DNA of 64,000 bases from positions 248,001 to 312,000 of the forward strand of contig NC_037314.1 in NCBI RefSeq assembly GCF_000143535.2. The letters run 5' to 3'. The DNA is from Botrytis cinerea B05.10 (lineage: Eukaryota; Ascomycota; Leotiomycetes; Helotiales; Sclerotiniaceae). How positions within the stretch are numbered: position 1 is the stretch's first letter; every line of letters begins with the position of its first letter. The notes under the pieces are model-generated. The model saw only the letters and a list, made by a program, of their open reading frames with translations. It was not told the origin of the DNA and did not search any database. Below, piece after piece: positions 57,494-64,000 of this stretch. Position numbers and translations under genes: made by a program.

Positions 57494-59513
57494 GTGAGAT
57501 GAGAAGTGGAAATTGAGAATCTCTCAATTACCGTAGGATTTTGGCTTTAATATTGAGTTGAGAAGGGTTTATGGTGTTAGTAGTCTTCTTGCGCCGTAGC
57601 AGAAGTTTGTTGGGATTTTCTTTCTCAAAATTAGTTACATTCATGTAATGGTTAAATTGTAGCACTTTCATTCATTTATTTCAATTGTTGCAAAATCATC
57701 GATTATAAGAGTTTAAATGTGCAACAAGTGAAATAGAGATCAAATTTGGCTCAAAGTCTAGTATTCGAGCCAGACCTATATCTAAAATTCTATCTTTCGG
57801 TATGGTATGTAACTCTCCAATAACGTTTTCCACCAGAAACTCTATTTTAGGATTCATAGTCAAGTTGATTTCATCCTAGAGAATTGCTGAACAAGTTTCA
57901 TACTATTAAAGTTAGTACCCTACTACCCACTCAACGTCACTGCTATCCCAAACGATCTCTATTCACACTCTCAGCAGATATTTGTTGTACATCTACAGGC
58001 TAAAACTACAAAAGGAATCCCAGCAAAGCCCTCTAACAAGCTTTTAAATGGAAGACGATCCATTTCTAGCTCTGCATACTACTCGATTGTAAAACATAGG
58101 AAGGAATCATGAAGATTGATCATTGTTGAAAGTTATCCAACATAGCAATCTCATATAACAAAACTCCACCATCAACTTGAACCTCACTTTACCTTTTCAT
58201 ATAACAACCCCAAATAGCGTGGGCCGTTCACTACATTAATTGCCTTGAATTTGTGAATAATAGCTTCATGCCGGAAGAACTCACACAGGAAAACAAAATC
58301 TGCGTTTTTATGCAAAATAGGTTACTAAACTACTAATATTCCAATCACTAGGCTCTCTACCACAACTGATCAGTCCAAATATTGGGTTTATAGAAAAGAT
58401 ATGATGGCTTTAATATGTCGGAAAGACGCAAAAGTGGTTTCTTATCATTTTCATTCTGCATGCCGTCAGCATCTCGATTTTCCAGGAATAACAGAGGAGA
58501 ATCTCTCGTCCAGCATACAATAGCATCTCCCAAAGATCCAGCAACATCTAGATTGAGTAAAGATACGATCATGGAATTAACTTCAATTTTTGAAGTCTTG
58601 AAAACCAAGGATGAAAATAGGAATCATAGAATAGATTTTTCGTATTCGATTATTTGGATATAGGAGAGCGCGATGGGAATTTGAAGGGAATTCTCAAGGA
58701 GTGTCCTAGTGATATAAGTGAAATAGAAATATAGAAATACACAATGAGAAATTTGAAATTATTCAAAGTCATAAATGAGGATACAGACTAAAATATCCAT
58801 GCGATCTGCACTCCACAATTTCTTTTGAAAGAATACTGAATACAAACTGGACCTGAGATATTACAAACTTGCAGAGAAATGACATAGCTTTGAAATGTGT
58901 TGGGAGTGTAAGTACGAATATAGAGGTAGTTTGACATCGAAATGTACATATTTGAACAAGTATGTGAGCACAACAGTATCCGCTTCTCCTAGCCACTATC
59001 TCTATCAAACTCTGGCTTCTACTGTACCCTAACGAGATATCATCATCAAGATCAAGTCTGCCAAACCCACCGGATCTAAGTTTCCAGATCATGGATAAAG
59101 TGACTAATGAAGTACATATTACTCGTATTTCGTATCAACCGCCTGTCTACCTGTCTATTCATCAAGTGACAGACAATGGAATAAAAGCACACCCACCCCC
59201 TTTCGCCTACAAGAATCAAAAGCAACCAACCTACATACCAAAATACCAAAATCCAAACTCACAGCACCAAACCCACAACCTCAACCTCAACCTCAATCTC
59301 ATCTATCACAGTCCACCTCCCTCTCTAAGCCCAATCTAAGCCCAAAGACCAGTACCACTCACGAGAACGTTTCCCCGCCATCGAAATCCCATCCCATCCC
59401 ATCCCATAACCTCACCTCACCTCACCTCACCAACCCCTCCAATCATCAAATTACCAAACAAACGTAACCAAATCAAACCACCTCTCAAAACCCAATCTCA
59501 TCTAAATCGTGAC

Positions 59514-59579
59514 TTCATCCCGGAAGCGAGTTTTCAGTTCCTCGGCTCTAAAGCTCCGAGTCTGAGTTCAGGGGATGAG
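59514..59579 (+). other. Isolated stem-loop, candidate structured RNA
   Basis: TCATCCC (59515-59521) pairs with GGGATGA (59572-59578). Inside, TCAG (59534-59537) pairs with CTGA (59562-59565). CTCG (59541-59544) pairs with CGAG (59557-59560), and GCT (59545-59547) with AGC (59552-59554), closing a CTAA tetraloop. TATAAA follows at 59589. It is embedded in low-complexity DNA and overlaps no gene. No known RNA family recognised; box C/D order does not fit either strand. Confidence 0.35.
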
Positions 59580-59805
59580 AAATCGGTCTATAAACCTACG
59601 CGCGTACAATACACAAGCCCCCTCCCCCCCCTCACCAAATACAATCCCACTTCCATCCAACAACCCTGAATTGATATATCTACTACCCACCCACTACTTC
59701 CTCCCATTCTCTCATTCTACATCCCACACCCAAGTATCAAGCATCAGGTATTAAGCATTAAGTAAATGGAAATAGAAATAGAACAATCGTAAAAGAAGTA
59801 TATAT

Positions 59806-59829
59806 CTACCTACCTACCTACCTACCTCC
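59806..59829 (+). repeat. (CTAC)n microsatellite
   Basis: Five to six CTAC units in the simple-sequence tail beyond the F-box gene. Confidence 0.85.
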
Positions 59830-60507
59830 CTACCTATTCATATACAATATCACACCACACCACACAACAAAACAGAGAAAAAGAGAAAAAGAGAAAAATA
59901 GATCATCCAATCCCAATTCCAAATCTAAAAAGTAAAATAAAAAACTACGAATAATACAATAATATCTAAATTAATCATTCATTAATTCATTAATTCATTC
60001 ACCTTGAACCACACATTATCATCATACTCTTTCATCATTCCCCATTCCCCATTCCCCATTCCCCATCCAAAACAGTCCTCCCTCTACATACACATAGTGT
60101 CACACAAACCAGACAAATCCAGACACCCAAAAAGGAGAAAACAATCCATTCTTATCCAACAAAGTAACGACCAGTATATAAAATAAAGGTAGCAGCATTA
60201 TCCAATACCGATATTATACACACATGATTTAAATCCAGACAATTTAAGATACGCTACTCTATCACCCGATGATGAGCAGTCTCGCCATCGCCAATGCATA
60301 TGAAATTTCAATGCCCAACGTTAAATGCAACTCCTATCCCATAAAACTCAATGCCTCGTTAAAAATTATCATCCATACATTATAGCCATTCACCTACCGC
60401 CACCTATGAAACGCCCCAATCCAATCCATTTCCCATATGTATGCGTCCAATCCTTCTATTCCCCATTTGCAATGCCAGAATTACACCCCGAGAGTATTTT
60501 CTTCACA

Positions 60508-63134
60508 TTACTCCATAGGAGCAAAGAATCGACTAGCTTCAATAATATCTTTATCACCATTTGCAAAATCCCATCCAACAATCGTGGGTGTTTGACTACA
60601 GCAAATGATTCTGCGAGCATCAAATTGAAGTTTGAATACACGAGCATGCTGTGGGTGTGGATTTTGCATTGGGTGATGAGCAGGACCACCTAGAGTCACT
60701 CCGACACTGGATATTCCCGAAGTATCTGGTACCGATGTTACTGCATTCGCGAATGTATTGTTCTGTAGTGAAGCGTACAAACCACGTGTGTCGTAGCCTT
60801 TTGCTTGTAAGGCTGTAATGAAAACTTGATTCATCAAGTTTCTTGTGTGCTCTGGTAAACCAGTGATGGCAAGTCTCAAATATTCATTATTCAATAACTC
60901 TGGGTACTTATTGAGTGTTTCAAGTAGGCCGTTTGCACCAGCAGCGATTGCGCTGTTGATCTGGATTTCTGGAGAAAGGTTTGCCAAATCAGGTAAAGGA
61001 ACCTCGTTATTTGATGGGCCAGACACCGACGTAGTGGCCCTCATTAGCCATGCTGGGTTCGTGTTGGGTTTTCTAGGTGTTCTGGCCCACATTCTGATTG
61101 CAGCCCGGGACCCTTCTTCTTGTCGAAGGGTGTGTTGAGGCTTCCAGACACCTTCTTTATCCCTCCGCCATATATGAATTGACTCATCATAAGATCCAGA
61201 GACGATACGGCTGTATTTACAGCCTCCTCCCCCTGGTGGTAATTTAGCACCAAAAGCAGTGATATCTTCTGGTCTTGAGGACCCAGCATTCTTGACACGA
61301 CCTGATTGATAAGTTTGATCGACGATCCCACCATTCACAGCCTTAAAATATTCCCTATCAATTCTCTTTGCATCCTCTCTTTCTTCTTCTGCGCTATATG
61401 GCAAGTCGCCAAATCCGGCTTGAACAGTTCTTACTAGGTTGGTATGACCTCTGAGGCTGGCTACTTCGAGACCGGATTCCCTGTCGAAGACTTTAACCTC
61501 ATTATCACTGCTCCCACTCACTATACGACGCCCATCGTATTGAACACATGCAATTCCTTTGCTGTGCCCAATCAGAGTTCGCGTGCAAGTGTTCTTTCTC
61601 CAGTTCCAGATTTTTACAGTTCGATCACCTGAAGCAGACACGACTTCATCGCCCAATACTTGAACGGCATTAACGGCCGCTCCATGACCCTTTAGCTTGC
61701 TAATATTTGTATATGGCGGTATAATTCTCGATCCTACGGGGTTGTTCTCGAAGCCAAGGTTTTGTATCTGAATAGAAGCTGTATCATTCATGAGACTTTG
61801 CTCGGTGATAGATCGTCGATTAAATACTTTGATGCTCTTGTCTTTCGAACAAGTGACCAGGACGTTTTTGTCAAATTTAACATTCAATACCGATTCTCTA
61901 TGTGCTGATGTTAATCGCTGTATTACCTTACCCGTCGAGAATCGCCAAATAATGACAGTAGCATCACTGCTACCAGAAACAATTATATCCTCTTCGGGAT
62001 CCGGATCGAACTGGAGACAGAGTACAGATCCCTCATGTTCTGCCAATGGAGGAAGAGCAAGACGTCTTGTGTCTAAGTTCCAGATCCGTATAGTTTTATC
62101 ACGGCTACCACTGACTAGATAATTTTGAGTGTGCTGAATGGTGTAGATACATTCTGTGTGACCTTCCTCTGGATAGTGAGGGTGTGGTAATTGAAAGTTG
62201 GTAAATTTGCCAGCTTCCCAATTCGCTTCTAGGCGTCTTCTCTGTGTATAGAGATAATGCCAATTGAGTTTCTCTTCTCCACTACTTCGATCCACAATCG
62301 CTAAATCATTTCCGTGTTTAGGAGGGGAAACTCCCTTTCCTTTCCACTGGGCGACACCTCCATCTGTGCTGGAATATGGTGACCAACCCTTATCACTGTC
62401 CGCCGAAAGTATCGGCGCATCCATCATGATCGAGTCCTCAGCAAGGGGGCTTTGTCTCATTTCCCTTGTGCTTGCCGGACCAAATATTGACGTCTGTTTT
62501 ATCATGTTCGCTCGATTGTCATCATCGCCATCCGGATTTGGTATTATCTGTTGTATATTGCCCCTCGTTCTGCGCTCAACTGAAGGATTGAGGTCGAAGC
62601 TGGTCTTTGGACTCCATCGTGATTGTCCGCCGGGGAACTCGAATTTGAAAACTTCCGATTGTACAACTCTAAACCCATCTCGTATATACAGTTGCTCCCA
62701 TAACTTTCGATCGAAGCATAGCATTTGCCAATGTCGCGAGGCGCGGGCGGTTCGTATTAGTGATACTGGATCAAGGAAACCGAGAATCCTCAAACATATC
62801 TCTGAGGGTAAGTGGAGGGAGAAATCCATCTTGAGCCGTGGCTTGAGTCGTCCAACTATATCCCACACTTCCGATGTTGGCAATTTACTCATGATATCTA
62901 AAATACATTCTGGGAAGGGTTAGTGGTGAGTAGTAGAAAGCATGGAGAATTCCATGGAACGGTAGAGATGGGTTGATGAGAATGATGATGCAATTGCTCC
63001 TTACCTGCGCGATCTTCAGTAGACATCTCTGCAAGCCATGAGGGCAACTCGTCAAATTTAGGTTGATTAACAACAGTCAGAGGATGTTCACTATACCCTT
63101 CATCAAGAGGAGACCTCCGAAGAGAGCTGGACAT
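60508..63134 (-). CDS. F-box / WD40 repeat protein (SCF substrate receptor)
   Basis: Two exons: complement of 63005-63134 and 60508-62897, with a 107 nt intron (839 residues). The first exon supplies 43 residues and splices in phase upstream of the internal ATG at 62892. An F-box follows near residues 68-110 (LPSEICLRILGFLDPVSLIRTARASRHW). WD40 blades start near 290 with VSGSRDKTIRIWNLD, and at least five regular repeats follow. A sixth is split by a charged insert of about 60 residues. A seventh-like blade at the C-terminus (QFDARRIICCSQTPTIVGWDF) comes after a helical insert of about 130 residues. F-box/WD40 proteins bind Skp1 and present phosphorylated substrates to the SCF ubiquitin ligase. 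The layout resembles the beta-TrCP-like Neurospora FWD-1, which targets the clock protein FRQ, but orthology is not proven here. Confidence 0.88.
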
Positions 63135-64000
63135 GATGGAGCGACTTGGAACCTAGGAACCAGGGAATCCGGGAACTTGAGATGTCGTAATGATGATTTG
63201 GTATATTTGACTCGAAACTTGGAGGGTGAGCTAAGAGTGAACTCGACAGAATGTGAGCCTCTAGTCAAATCATATCATATATGACTTTGTTTTTGTAAAT
63301 CAAACGATGTCGTAGTAATTACCTATGTTTTTTTTTTTTTGTTTACAATCGAGATGTTGACGGTACGCTGTATGCACATTCAGTTCCGGCACGGATTACA
63401 CACAGACTAAGAAGAAGATACCTATGGACAGTACCTGGTAGATATCTCCCAAGATACACTAAAGCAACAAGGCTGGAGATATTCAACACTACGCGGAGTT
63501 AAGACTCCATCTTTCTTTCTTTTATTCCGTAAAAGGCAATTCTCACTACCTGCCCAGGGACCGACCATTTCACACGCTTAAATCGATGTTCGAGTGGGAC
63601 CCATGCAGCAGCAACTGGAGTACGGAGTATGGAGTATTTACAAGATTCGTAACATAAGGATGCATTTGGTCAAGAGCATTTACGGTGTGTGCGGTATTGA
63701 CGTGCCCAGTGATTCGGACAAAAGCTGCAACAACATACCTACCGCCTTGTCATATGCCTAGGCACGTGATTGCATTCATCGTATTCACCAAGTAGGAGCC
63801 TTTGATCACTTTCCCCAGCCAATTTCTCAGTGATATGTCTAGGTACGGGCAGGATTCTGCCGAGGGTTTGAACAGAGATCTGAATTCGAAGGCGAGAGTC
63901 TCGATGGAATCGGGATACTTGGTAATACTTTAGGTTTTCTATATGCTTACTAGATAGTCTGGGCTAGGGATTAGGTTTTGTGAACGGTATGTGTCGGAGT
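63135..64000. other. Upstream flank of F-box gene
   Basis: Promoter side of the F-box/WD40 gene, with a T-run near 63330-63340. No gene supported to the window end. Confidence 0.5.

Larger units (their letters stand above)
57494..60507. other. Convergent spacer, mostly simple sequence
   Basis: 3 kb between the converging esterase and F-box genes. From about 59130 it becomes CA/CT-rich with CTCAAC, CATCC, CTCAC and CTAC repeats. The 82-codon ATG frame at 58415-58663 is not recognisable. One complex segment at 59514-59594 stands out (listed separately). Confidence 0.5.

Noticed and set aside
58415..58663. 82-codon ATG-led plus-strand frame
   Set aside because: No recognisable motif; surrounded by AT-rich spacer.
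59514..59579. Box C/D snoRNA interpretation of the 59.5 kb stem-loop
   Set aside because: GATGA and CTGA are present, but D-like precedes C-like on both strands, the wrong order.

Overview
The window reads as nuclear DNA of a filamentous ascomycete. Protein genes are interrupted by short GT-AG introns (mostly 47-136 nt) with CTAAC/CTGAC-type branch sites, genes lie on both strands with long AT- and CT-rich spacers, and the protein set (TBC Rab-GAP, ankyrin/DIL protein, GAF/PAS hybrid histidine kinase, M13 metallopeptidase, F-box/WD40 protein) is typical of Pezizomycotina. I favour a Leotiomycete of the Botrytis/Sclerotinia type, but that is an impression from protein character and base composition, not a search result. 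All gene models below were joined by hand from splice signals and reading-frame continuity. Starts were placed at ATG codons, since several long open frames begin at TTG or GTG.

Layout. 1-9.8 kb: a TBC-domain Rab-GAP (minus) and an ankyrin + DIL protein (minus), separated by CT-rich and AT-rich spacers. 10.4-13.7 kb: allantoicase (minus), with a tandem GATA site in its promoter, divergent from a cytochrome b561-type membrane protein (plus). 15.1-17.8 kb: a type II membrane M13 zinc metallopeptidase (minus). 17.8-22.7 kb: a 4.9 kb gene-free stretch rich in microsatellites. 22.7-29.2 kb: a 2,129-residue hybrid histidine kinase (plus). 30.7-34.0 kb: a disordered, basic, AT-hook-like protein (plus). 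35.1-35.4 kb: a cluster of six identical-core palindromes. 37.8-40.4 kb: an unrecognised serine-rich protein with two CxxC pairs (plus). 40.7-43.6 kb: LSM5 (minus, five tiny exons) sharing a 413 bp spacer with a DEDD 3'-5' exonuclease (plus). 44.4-46.1 kb: a peroxisomal catalase ending in SKL (minus). 46.1-55.7 kb: a gene-poor island with a tandem repeat, small hairpins, and two related fragments of an unrecognised membrane-protein family. 55.7-57.5 kb: a secreted carboxylesterase (plus). 57.5-60.5 kb: simple sequence with one isolated RNA-like fold. 60.5-63.1 kb: an F-box/WD40 protein (minus).

Most genes are unrelated housekeeping or signalling genes; there is no secondary-metabolite cluster. 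The least explained parts are the palindrome cluster at 35.1-35.4 kb, the tandem/hairpin repeats at 48.7-49.4 kb, the paired membrane-protein fragments at 51.5-54.1 kb and the stem-loop at 59.5 kb. No tRNA, rRNA, CRISPR array or recognisable transposase was found.
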